Of a stretch of 64,000 nt of DNA, positions 24,672-36,700 are shown in pieces. The notes beneath the pieces were generated by a model. The model ran no database searches. It was given only the letters and a program-made list of their open reading frames with translations, and had not been told where the DNA came from. The stretch's first letter is position 1. Each line of letters opens with the position of its first letter. Both the position numbers and the translations under genes were made by a program. This stretch comes from Berberis thunbergii (Eukaryota > Streptophyta > Magnoliopsida > Ranunculales > Berberidaceae), in assembly GCA_003290165.1 (NCBI GenBank), contig QNQO01000512.1, forward strand, positions 496,001 through 560,000, in the 5' to 3' direction.

Positions 24672-26296
24672 GCAGGGTAATTTTTGACCAATTTAAACCT
24701 CAATTGAAACTGATTCTCCAGCTCATCAAAACATAAAAATTGATTTTACTAAAATCGCGCAAATCTGTCTCGCAATGAAAACGTAAATTTGTCTCACAAT
24801 GAAAACGTAAATTTGTCTCGCAATGAAAATGGGGTAGTGTCCCTGATTTCGGCCAACTTATATGCTCGATTGAAACCAATTCTCAAGCTCATCAAAGCAT
24901 GAAAATTGTAGTATTATGAGTTATCTAATAAACACAATTTGAATCACATGAAAATGTTTTGAAAATGAGCAAGTTATGGTCATTTTACTAAAGTCGCACA
25001 AATCTGTCTCGCAGTGAAAACGAGGTAGTGTCCTTGACTTTTGGCCAAACCCTCTCCTGGACCAATGCCAGGTTTAGGCTTATCCTCACATAGGTCCATA
25101 GAATTTTTTTTGGACAGATTTGCGCGACTTTAGTAAAACTATCATAACTTGCTCATTTCAAAAAAAATTTAAGTGATTAAAATTGTGTTTATTATATAAC
25201 TCATTGTACTACAATTTTCATGTTTTGATAAGCTTGAAAATCGGTCTCAATCGAGCATATAAGTTTGCCAAAATTCAGGGACACTACCCCATTTTCACTA
25301 CAAGACAGATTTGCGCGACTTTAGTAAAATGACCATAACTTGCTAAGTTAAAAACACTTTCAAGTGATTCAAATTGTTTTTATCAGATAACTCAGATTAA
25401 TACAATTTTCATGTTTTGATAAACTTGAGAATCATTCTCAATTGAGCATATAAGATGCCCAAAAGTCGGGAACATTACCCCGTTTTCATAGTTATATAAT
25501 AAACACAATTTGAATCACTTGAAAATGCTTTTAAATTTACAAGTTATAATCATTTTACTAAAGTCGCGCGAATCTATCCGAAAAAAGTTTGTTTTCACCC
25601 ATTCGCCAAGACCTATGCGAGGATAAGCCTAAAATCATCCTAGATCAATGTGAGGTTTTATCAAACCCTCTCCTGGACCAAAGCAAGGTTTAGGCTTATC
25701 CTCGCATAGGTCTGGGCGAATGGGTGAAAACAGACTTTTTTCGGATAGATTTGCGCGACTTTAATAAAATTACCATAACTTGATCATTTCAAAAAAAATT
25801 GAAGTGATTCAAATTGTTTATTAAATAAATCATAGTACTAAAATTTTCATGTTTTGATGAGCTTGATAATCGGTTTTGATTGAGCATATAAGTTGGCCGA
25901 AAGTCAGTGACACTACCCCATTTTCATATCGAGACAAATTTGCACGACTTTAGTAAAATGACCATAACTTGCTTATTCAAAATATTTTCATGTGATTCAA
26001 ATTGTTTTTATTATATAACTCAGAGTAATACAATTTTTATGCTTTGATGAACTTGATAATCGGTCTCGATCGAGCATATAAGTTGGCCGAAAGTCGGGGA
26101 CACTACCCTATTTTCATTGCGAGACAGATTTATGAGACTTTAGTAAAATGACCATAACTTGCTCATTTCACGACATTTTCAAGTGATTCAAATTGTGTTG
26201 GTTAGATAACTAAGAGTAATAAAGTTTTTGTGTTTTAATGAGCTTGAGAATCGGTCTCAAGTGAGGGTTTAAATTGATTTAAAGTTACCCCATTTT
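24672..26296. repeat. Array of ~190-bp units in both orientations
   Basis: Units contain (c/g)agatttgcgcgactttagt, then ccataacttgctcatttc and gtgattcaaattgtgttt, then tcatgttttgatgagcttg, and end in aagtcggggacactacccca. Plus-oriented units start near 25,108, 25,302, 25,745, 25,932 and 26,123. Minus-oriented units lie near 24,740, 24,993 and 25,549. Orientation switches at about 25.06 and 25.66 kb, both around a shared block with accctctcctggaccaa and ggcttatcctc. At 25,600-25,735 this forms a nearly perfect palindrome with ~57-bp arms. The outer ends of the array are also inverted copies of each other. Confidence 0.75.
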
Positions 26297-28882
26297 ATAT
26301 TTACTCTTTTTTTCAATAGGTGGTGAAGCAATCGAATAGGGAGAGAGTGGAGCCGGTGGTGAAGCAATCCAACCAATCAAAAGGGGGGAGAGTGGGGCAG
26401 AGAGGAAATATTCGATTAGGGAAGAGAGGGAAGAATTTGATTTTGAATGGGGGAGAGAGTGGTGGTGTGAGAAATAAAGCAGGTGGTGTGGGAGAGTGTA
26501 ATGGTGTGAGACATCATATATGGTGGTGTGGAGTAGTCGTTGCCTTTCTATAATGCCAACTTTGCTCATATTGCATAGCCAAAACAATTTTTACATTTTC
26601 TCTCCTCAATCAATTAGATAAATTCCTACAATTGCTTAATCCCCACAAATATTAGAGATTGTCTTGATCTAAGATTTTTTTTTTTTTTCCTTTCTTTCAT
26701 TTTTTTTCCTTTTCTCTCTATCTAAACAGAAGAAAAATTCTTGCATTATTCATGTTTGAGTGATTTTGTGTCAAAGCATAACATTACTTGAAACTACTCA
26801 CTGGATTAGCCTTTAAACATTATTTTTTCATGTAATTTGTGGTTGAGGGGAGAAAATATAAATGTGGTTTGGTTGTTTAGTATGGGCAAAATTGTTAATA
26901 TAGAAAGTTATAGTAAAAATATAAAGTTTTAAAAATAAGGTAGTAAATGCAATTTTTCGAGTTCAAAAGTGAATTGTAAATATCCACATAACATAGAAAA
27001 TGAGACATAGGACACTAGCAATTTTTTCAAGGACTATTATAAAAGTTTAGGCTGAATGTAGGAATTAGAACATAAAAAGTAATTTAAAAAAGTAAAACAC
27101 ATCAAATGTTTTTAATGTCGTTTTCTTTCAATATAATGATTTTTGTCTAAAATGATTTTATGGACAAAGTTGTAAAAAAAAACGGAGGTAGGTAGTATCA
27201 AGTAATGTGATTTCTCAAAAAATTACGAAATTTCATGAATATTTTTTTTTTGTTTTGGTTACCAAAATTTACTATGAAATCCAAAATATTTATTTCTTTC
27301 ATCATGCCAATCTCAATTTTCGTACATTTTAACCCGATAACCTTAATTTAGTATTAAAATTTTGTTATATGAGTGATTCTTATGCAATATGATTATGAGT
27401 CTTGTAGGACTCTTTACATTGCACTATAAGAGTTTTTTTTACCTCAAAAAAAAAATCACAATCCTTGATTACTATTATAACCCATCTTGGCATTATAAAT
27501 AATAGAGATAATTACACCCAAAAAATTAAATTTTGTTGTGGTGCATCTAATAACATAATGTGTGAATGTTTTTATCAGCTGCCTTCTGAGTTACTAGGAG
27601 TGACATTGGCCCGAGTCCCAAAACTCTCCCAACTGTAGTGGCCTTGAAATCAAGTACTTAATCCTTGTACCATTCTACGAATAACATCGGAATCTCGTCT
27701 CCTTTTTTTAACTTTGGATCGTAAGAAGAAAATTAGGAGACAGAATATATTCTGAATGAATATTTGCTGCACTTTGATTTTTTTATACACAAAGGAACAA
27801 GTTGAGGTATATTGTAAACGTGGTAAGCTTGTCACCCCAACAAGTTTACATATGCAAAAGGCAGTAAACATGAGAACGGCATAACACCATCACCATCATG
27901 GGTGCATCTATTTTTTTGATCACTCTGTACTGAAATTCAAGCCACGGGTAAAGAGTGATTCGGCTATTGATTTTTTTAGCTTAAATCTTTTATTTTACCT
28001 ATATTTGTATATTCAATCTTGAAGCATCACAATCCAAGGTTGAGCTCCAAATCGTATGGACACCATTAGTTGAGCCCTATTCGTTCAACTTGACTACTAA
28101 TTACATGCATATTTGATACTTAAGTGCTGAGAAAAACAGAGATTCAGCAATTAAATGCATTGATATAGCTTCTTAGCAATCTAGAATTTACAACCCAATG
28201 CAGTTAGCAAAACTAGTTAGAAAAGAATATACATAGAGCAAATACCCATTCCAAGAAGACTGGGCAGACAAACCAAATCGATAGCACTTGATGCTAGTTC
28301 TGTATCAGATGTCAAAACACAAATCAAATAAACTTATCCCATGCTCTGTAAGCTCTCTTTTTCATACTCAAGACTAAAATTTGTAATTTGTAATTTGTTG
28401 CAAGTTGATATCCTCGGTCAAAAAGGTAGAATGACAAAAATATGGCTCTGTATCTCATTCACCATTCCCCCATTCCTCAAATTGCCTCAAAGTAAAAATC
28501 TGCCTTCCAACTCATAAAGAACACACCTCTTCCATATTAGGTAATTCTGGCTTGACCCCAGAATATGGCTCTAGGTCTTGCATCTAAGAATCAGAATCGA
28601 AAACGCTAGAAAATGTCTCCAAGTCTTCAATCAAAGGGTGTCACTGAATTTTTATTTTTAATTTTTTTTCCCATCCATGGCAATATACTCAACAATGTTG
28701 GTTAGCAATCGCAAGTTCGTGTACTGTTTTGCTGACTAGCTGATGCACCTCCATGTCAGAATGGAGGAAATGGCTCCTAGAGATAGTATGGCTCCCAGAG
28801 ATGGTAGGGGCCTGCTCGAACCATTATAGATGCTCCTGATTTCAATTCTCACAACCTTTCTCTCACAAAATACCAACCAGAT
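26297..28882. other. Downstream flank of the bromodomain gene; no other gene seen
   Basis: A purine-rich tract with gggagagagtgg and aggtggtgaagcaatc repeats lies at 26,320-26,500 and explains the open frames there. From about 28,200 to 28,882 the sequence is probably the 3' untranslated region of the bromodomain gene, with aataaa-like motifs on the minus strand near 28,650. No further exon is supported. Confidence 0.45.
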
Positions 28883-30727
28883 TCAGAGCTGCAAAGCAAG
28901 GTCTGGTTGTTGAGACTCAGATGTAATGCTTGAAGACATCACAGGAGAACCTGATGACTGGAAACTAACATTCAAATCTGGGGGAAGAGTATCTGGTTTC
29001 TTGTTTGGTTGGACATATGGTACAAGACCTCGCCAAGGAGGCTGCATTTGAAACCTTGACAAGTCAGACATTACTAACTGTGGAATAACCACTGGTCTAT
29101 AGTTTTCAGCAGATTGTGAAAGGATCACCTGTGGAGGGAATCTGTTCTCAGATTGTAGCTGTCTCCCCGAGACAGAATCCTCCTCACAAAACTGTGGCAC
29201 AATTTGTGAAACTTCCCGGGCAGAGTTGTACAAAGAAGCAGTGGCAATCTGCATTTGGGATGAATCTAAAGTGTTTGTAGGTTTAGATTGTCCAGCCCCA
29301 AGGGTCATCCATGCTTGAGCAGCAGTGGTAGCAGTAGCACTGGAATCATCTCTTCTTAAAGATGGATCTGATGGCGTAATTTGTTTACTGGATGTAGGTA
29401 TATTTGGGGATTTCTGTTGACTTTGGGTCTTTTCTGCCAGATTCTTATCATCTGAACTGGGTCACTAAGACCTTGTTCATGATTACCATGAGAAAAGTAA
29501 GCAACTGGTATGGCCTGTGGATTAGCAAGAAAATTATAGGAAAAACTGCTTGGTTGACGATTAGTTGAATGACTACCAACAGCCTCATCAGGCACTCCTC
29601 CCTGAGTCAACCCATTGGCTTCTGGTTGGACAAACTTTTTGTTCATTGAAACCAACTCCAGCAACTTGGATGATGCCATTTCAGAACTGTGTTCGAGTTG
29701 CTTTCTCATAGAAGCGACATTGGGGTTCCCAGTAGATGAGCAGCGACTCAAATCTAAATTCCTTGTGATGGTGTTTTCAGACCTCATAAAGTCCACTGTT
29801 GACTGGTGTTGCTGCTGCTGATGTATGGCATTTGCAATAGGTTTATTTCCAGCTAAACCAAATAAACCAGGATTTCCTTGTGATGTAGGTCCAACAAAGT
29901 GGCGCTCCTTTGCATGATTAAGAGATTGACTAGAAGCCCTTACTAATGATGAATTTGTAATCCTATGGCCTACTTGCACATTGTCTCGTGAAGCCTTCAG
30001 CTCCTCTGCATTCTTGCCACCCTTTCTCGACTCCACTAGCTGCAAATCTTTCGATGCCTGTTTCTGCTGACGATTTCATTGAATTGCACTTGGCCTGGAC
30101 AAGGTACACATTGACCTACATCAAACCGTTCAATGGTCTTGTCATCTTTTGCTGCTCTGACTGTGTGAGAATCCCTACCTGGTTGTTTCTGCTCATAGTT
30201 ATGAGTCATTAGCCCATGTTTCGAACGAGATTCATGCTCACCTACCTTCAAGATCTCTGGAGTCCTATTATCCTTTATTAGCTTGGACAGAAAATTTAAT
30301 GGTGGTTGTTTCTCTGAAAGGTTTCCAAGCATTACTACAGGAGTGGAAAGTGGCTCATATTCTCCTACCCAACCACGACCAAATTTGAAGCCAGAAGGAA
30401 GAGCTTGCTCTATTCTCCGCGAGGCAACATTCCATGCTGTAGGTCCAAGAGTTGCAGCAAAACGGGCCAGGCTCCTTGCATAAGAATGATCTACATGTAG
30501 ACCAACCTGATTCAAAAATGGAAACAGGATCAACAAGAAAGCCGTGGAGGCTAAGAAATGAAAAAAGTAACAGGTCCTTTTACACACGGAAACCAGTTGT
30601 TTGTTTTCGCCTTCAAAAATTGTTGACACCAACTCAGCTCTGATCACTGGTTGATTGGAAATGTTGTAAGTTGCACGGCAGTTCTCATCTACCACAATTG
30701 GCTTCTTCCCAAGTTTAGAATGAAATC
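28883..30727 (-). CDS. Bromodomain gene exons 8-9, two frameshifts, stop at 28,883
   Basis: Exon 8 (30727-30588) encodes a block containing KKPIVVDENCRATYNISNQP and STIFEGENKQLVS. Exon 9 (30506-28883) encodes VGLHVDHSYARSLARFAATL and RRIEQALPSGFKFGRGWVGE, regions conserved in plant bromodomain proteins. A low-complexity Gln/Ser/Asn-rich C-terminal half follows. The frame slips by one base near 30,070 (FNEIV then QQKQASKDLQLVESR) and again near 29,441 (DPVQMIR then LAEKTQSQQKSPNIP). The last frame runs to QQPDLALQL-TGA. No other stops interrupt it. The exon 8 acceptor is ambiguous: tag at 30,735-30,733 or aag at 30,730-30,728. The latter keeps the frame. Confidence 0.8.
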
Positions 30728-33700
30728 CTTCCCTACCACAGAAAAACAAGAAAAGCAATAGAAAGCTCAATACACAGTGGGATTAAGATAGAATGCTGCA
30801 TATACATCTTTTATTGGGTTGCTTGGAATCCAACTCCAAGGAATCTAACCCATCTCAAGGACAATTTTAAGAGTGTCATCAAGATCAACCTTAAGTTTTT
30901 TGACAAAGAATCAAATCATCATGTTTCTCGTAAAACATAAGAATGAGATTCCTCCTGAGTAATGAGGAGGCCGATTTCCACATAAATGTGAACTAGGAAT
31001 GTGATCAAGAACATTACTTTCTCTATTTTTTTCTCTATCTCCTCAAGTCCACACCCTCCCAAGAAGCACCAATACTTTGAAAAACCCACTGTGTCCGTGT
31101 TAGACACAACTTCGATATGTATCAAACACTTGATCCACAAGTTGGGGAAGTTTGACTAAGAGTTGGACACGGTCTATAGATTATTGCATAAGTTTTTTTT
31201 GTTTTTTTAACAAGTGCAACTAAAAAAGACAGATGAACAACAACCCATTCAAAAGTCAAACAAAAATATAGTTGAATGTAGGATGTGATATATATACGAA
31301 CTAGGACTTTTTGAATTTTGTTGATGTTGTTTATGATTAGTTAGAATTGAGTTTATCTTATAAACTTATTATGATGTATATGACTTATGGGCTACTTTGA
31401 GTCATTATGACTTACAAGCTTTATAGATGTTTATGAATTAGGCTTCATTATGTATTCGGAGACATTGGAGAATGTTCCTTTGATCAGGATGGCAAATGAG
31501 GGCAGGAGGAAGAGCCGAAGTTTTCCAATTTGTGCATAGTTCTTGAGATTGGCTATGGATAACTTGCGTACAGATGCCTTTCAAAATTTTCCAACCAAGC
31601 TGATGAGAATAAAAGGATTACCTTTGCCCAACCAACTTTCTCCGAAAGGAAAAAAATTTGGAACTTAGTTCCTTGTGAAGTGTCAAGGTCATGGATGACA
31701 AGAAGGATTTTTTACGACACTACGTCGGATATTGGGTTTATGATCATGTAAGTACCCGGCACTCTTTGGGAATGGGTGTCGCATCGTCTGTCGTTGAAGG
31801 GGACTTCTTTGAGGATGTGACAGTTAATCGGGCTACTTTAGTTTTGGGACCTTTGTTATTCAAAATCACTGTATTGTAATTCCATAAGCATTGGTTAATG
31901 TATAGATACATATATATATATATATATATATAACAATTTATCTTGTAAAACAAATTTATTTAGATGTTTAATTAGGTATAGTGTTAATTTCATATACTAA
32001 TAATTAACACTATTACTAATAATCGGGTTGCTTTAGTGTTAATTTCATACACTAATAATTACAATATACTAATTATTAGTATATTGAAATTGCTTTAGTG
32101 TTAATTTCGTATATATAAAGGTTCAACATGTTGATGTGTCCTAATATTTTTAATTTTATTGTGCCACCATGTTCATTGCATCCTAGCTGCCATCTCCTTC
32201 CCCCACATTCCAGGGAGTGGGGTTCCATGTAACCAAGCATCCCTTTGGTTCCTTTTTCTAATGCTATCATCACTAAATGAGACATCTTCCTGTAAACTAA
32301 GTCTGAATTATCCAATCCATCTCATTGTACCTGAAATTTGTTCCTCTGCCTTTTCTGCTTTACTTTCAGTCAAGGAAAATTCCCATTCCCTTCAATATGC
32401 CTATCGATGTTGCTAGGCCTCTGCCTATCAATGTTGCCAGGCCTCTCACAAGCACCAGCTTGCATTGCATTTGAAAAATTAGATGTATCTTTTACTGTGG
32501 CAAGAGTCGCCCCTGAAGAGAAGTCAGAGCCAACAGGTTCTTGTATTGTCTTGCAGGGGGACTTCTTGATTGGGGTCTTCACAATTGAGTTGGGCTTGAT
32601 GGCTTGCTGTGATTTGAGTTCTAAGGCAGTGCGCTCAATCTCAACCCTTATCCTGTGGAGCTTTTTTCTTGCCAATTCTTGTATAGACAGTGCCTTTCCC
32701 AAAGTATAGCAGGTGAACAAAATTAGCAAATCGTCCTTGATAATATAAGCAAAATAAATAAATAAAACTGAAGACAGGAGTTCGAAGTTCTACTTGTTTA
32801 AAGTATATGGTTTCTGGCGCATTGTATTGCATTGCATTTGAGCAAATTAGGAATACATCGTTCTGCAATGAAGACAAAGTCCAGTTTAGTACATCAAAGG
32901 TGTCACTATTCAAAGAACTTCACACTTCAAAAGCTTTTCCTGGATTCAAATAAAATATGCAAACAATAGACAGTTGTTACATATGATTAAAATAACAATG
33001 GTTGGGAAAAAGAGTATCAAGTGGAGACGATACAGGGTAAATCAGCAGACGGATGTACATATACAATAAGAAGATAGATTTAGTAGACATCTACTTGCAC
33101 TATACTGTATGACAATAAAACATTGATCAACTCAAACAACTTCCAATTTAAATTATCCACCCAAATGGGCCAAATCACTAGAAAGAATCATGACTGATTT
33201 TCACATGATTATGTCACCTCAATTATCTGTTTATTTTCATCTCTTTGGCTTACTCGTTTTCCCCTAATGGATTCACCCAAGCCATTGTTAAAGTTGATCT
33301 TAAACATGCTTCTTCAAAAACAATTAATGGTGGGACCAAATTTTCCATTTGAAGGCAAAACCAAGAAAATTTTGCAGGTCAAAAACCATAATTGATTAAA
33401 CATATGGAAGCCAAAAATAATCCTTAGCCCAGCAAGACTAAAAAAAAAAAACCCAAAAATCTGAGTTGTTCCCAAGAAGTTAGCCAAAATTGAATACAAG
33501 TACAGAAAGCCCAAATCTGGGACCAATGCAACTTGGTAGAACACTCTTTTTTCAGCAGAGGAATAATGTTCAGCGTCGACCACCATGCTCAGCTGAGCAC
33601 ACGAACATGCAGGAGAGGTCTCCCCCAAACGGAAAATTATAACCATCAACAGAAAATTACAACTGTCAACGAAAGTTACAACCATCTACAAGAAGTTACA

Positions 33701-36700
33701 TCTTACAACTATCAATAATAGGTCACAACCATCAATGGGAAGTTACGTCTCACTCGTTTATAGAGGCAGGAGCCAACTGTTGATCTGCCACGTCTCACTC
33801 GTTTACGAGCAGTTGGCTCCCGACCTACCACGTGTCTCAATCATCTACAAATAGTTGGCTCCCGACGTACCACGTGTCTCACTAGTCTGCGAGCAGTTGA
33901 CTCCCGACCTTTCACGTGTCCAACTTATATGGCTCCCCCTGCCTCTATAATTAGCCAAACACAGTTATTACCGAGTAACCCTTTTTTTATTCACAATTCT
34001 CTCTTAAAACATATAAAAATAAATATTTTTCCAAAGGCATTTTTCTTTGGAATCGGAGTCCCCGTGGCAGACATCAAACGGGTGTCAAGAATTAATCTCC
34101 ATCTTATGATGATTGCTCCGCGTGATCAGCACGTGATTCGATGAAAATTTGCATCCAGAAATTGGTGCTTTTGATGGGAGCTTGAATCAAATTCATTGCA
34201 ATCTCTCTTCCTTTGATAAAAAAATTAAATTTTAAAAAAAAATCTTCGTTCATCCTCTTTGAATTTTCTTTCATACACTTATTTTCGAAGTTTTTTTAAC
34301 AATGGCAGCAACTCGAAACTAAACTAGGAAAAATAAGGATGCACACTCATTTGCCCGTACCGGGTAGCTCTTGTTGCCACGAATTTAGCCACCATCGACC
34401 GAACAACCACTGGTAGTAAGTCTGCCACCGCCGGCTAACCATCAATTACAATCTTATGCCCAACAACCAAGGCCAATGGAGAAGAAACAACAAGAAAATC
34501 TTGCAGGTTAAATCCCCAATTTGACTAAAATACTGGAGTAGCAAACGCAGATGGTATAATGATTGGTGAGTGAACAACCAAAGCAGATGACACATTGTCA
34601 TCAGACCATGCGCATGGGAGTGGAGGTAGTCATACGACAAAGGGAAATAATGTCTCTGGATGCATTCATTCGAGATTAGGGCTACCAGTAAATGTGCAGT
34701 CTAGGCTCGAGCCTCAAACGAGAGTTGTCTCAAGGTTGGGCTCCAAAGCAATTGTGCACTCAAGTCCAGGTCGCAGATAACGCCAGATATAAGTAGTCGA
34801 CGACTCGGCACAAATGGATGTGAGCAACGTAGATGACCAGATCTAGATCACTACACTAATTTGTCCCAAATACCACATTCAGAGACTCATCAAATCCATA
34901 TGAGTTTTCAGGCGAATCTCGTTGAAATTCTACCTTACTCACATGCAGTGAGTCACAACCAAACTCAAAAAATGAGAAGCCATCTACCGTTGATAATCGA
35001 AACCAAAATCACCATACAACCGATCAGCAGAATACACGCAGGCCCTTGGGAGCTGATGATGTGGCACGAATGGTCAAGGAGTGGTTGAGAAACTTGCAAA
35101 TCATGGGAAATCCAGATGATGTTCTATGCAGAGAGTTGGCCTGGTTGAACACCTTTTGCAGATAACATTGAAGGAGCTCATCTACCGTCAAGATTTACCA
35201 CATCAACCTTTACCCCTTTTAAAGGATATTCTGATCCTGAAAGACACTTGAAACGTTTTCGAAGTATCATGACTTTACACAAAATGATGACCCACTAATG
35301 TGCAAAGTATTTGCAATGACTTCAAAAGGAGTAACCCAAGATTGGTTCCACACTTTGAACCTCCAGTCGATCAACAACTTTGGAGATTTCTCCCTTGTCT
35401 TTACAAAAGAGTATTCATCATACCAAACCATCATAAAGCATACTGACCCACTCTTCAGCATGAAGAAAAAGTCAAATGAATCATTCTGAAACTTCATCAC
35501 AAGATTCAAGGCAGAAAGGGCGAGCATAAATGGGTGTGATAACAAAATTGCATCCTTAGCTTTCAAAAAAGGGTTTGCCCGCCGCAGATCACCGATTGTA
35601 TGGTGAATTGACCGGACAAAACTCTTGCTGAAATCTTCACCATGGCAGAACGGTATGCATTGTGGGACAACGAAAAAAATAATGCAAAGGCACCAAATGT
35701 ACTTGAAAAAGATAGTCAACCTGCACAAACAAATGTAGATCAAAAAATGATAAAAAAAAATAAGGGTGACAAGTGTAGAACACACTCCCAACAAGAGACT
35801 CTTTAACCAATAGAACATTCACGGAGTTCACCATTCCAGTCAACCAAACTCTCCAGCGCAGAAGAATAATAATTGTGGCAACTAACCAATTCACAAAGTG
35901 GACTGAAGCTAAGGCGTCCTAGCATTTTAAATAGAACAAAAATGCAATCTACATATAAGAAAAACTTGATTGTATTTTATCTCTTCATTGAATTTTATCT
36001 TTCAACAAGAAACTCCTCATAGGTAAAACGTACTCAGAGTTCTCCATTCCGATCAATTAAATCTTCCACAAGATAAAAAACCAACCTTAGTTGAAGAGAC
36101 AGTCACCAATGAAGGGACATCCTGTAAAAAAAAATCCAACAAATATTTACATATACCTTAATAGAGGATATGTTATTTTGCTTCTCAGCAGGGAACACAT
36201 TATCTTCAGTTGGAATGGTGAAATACGAAAACTCATTTTACATGCTCTGCAGCAAAAGACATTCAGAAATACAAACATCTATATATACCTCAGTAGAGGA
36301 TGGCACTATTTGTGAGTGTAATTCGGTTAATCAATGACTGAGCATAGAAGCATCTTAATTAGGACTACTTAAATCCGCTTAAGTTTAGTCAAGTGGTCAG
36401 TAGAACACAAGCAAAATGCCTCAATAGAGGATGGCACTCCGTGAGAGGGTAATTCAATGCATAAAAACATCTTACTCATGACTATTAAAATTCGTTTAAA
36501 TTTAGTCAAATGGTTAGTAAACCACACAAGCAAAATGCCTCAGTAAATGATGGCATTCTCCGTTAATGGGTAATTCAATGCATAAAAGCATCTTACTCAG
36601 GACTACTTAAATCTGTTTAAGTTTAGTCAAATGGTCAGCAGACCACACAAGCAAAATGCCACAGTAGAAAATCACACCTCAGTAGAGGTGGTCAACAGAC

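Noticed and set aside
31691..31879. 62-codon frame in intron 7 of the bromodomain gene
   Set aside because: It is short, has no recognisable domain, and lies within an intron bounded by supported exons.
33330..33404. Possible remnant of another element copy left of the first LTR, similar to gag-region DNA at 34,486-34,527
   Set aside because: The similarity covers only about 40 bp with mismatches, too little to support a separate element.
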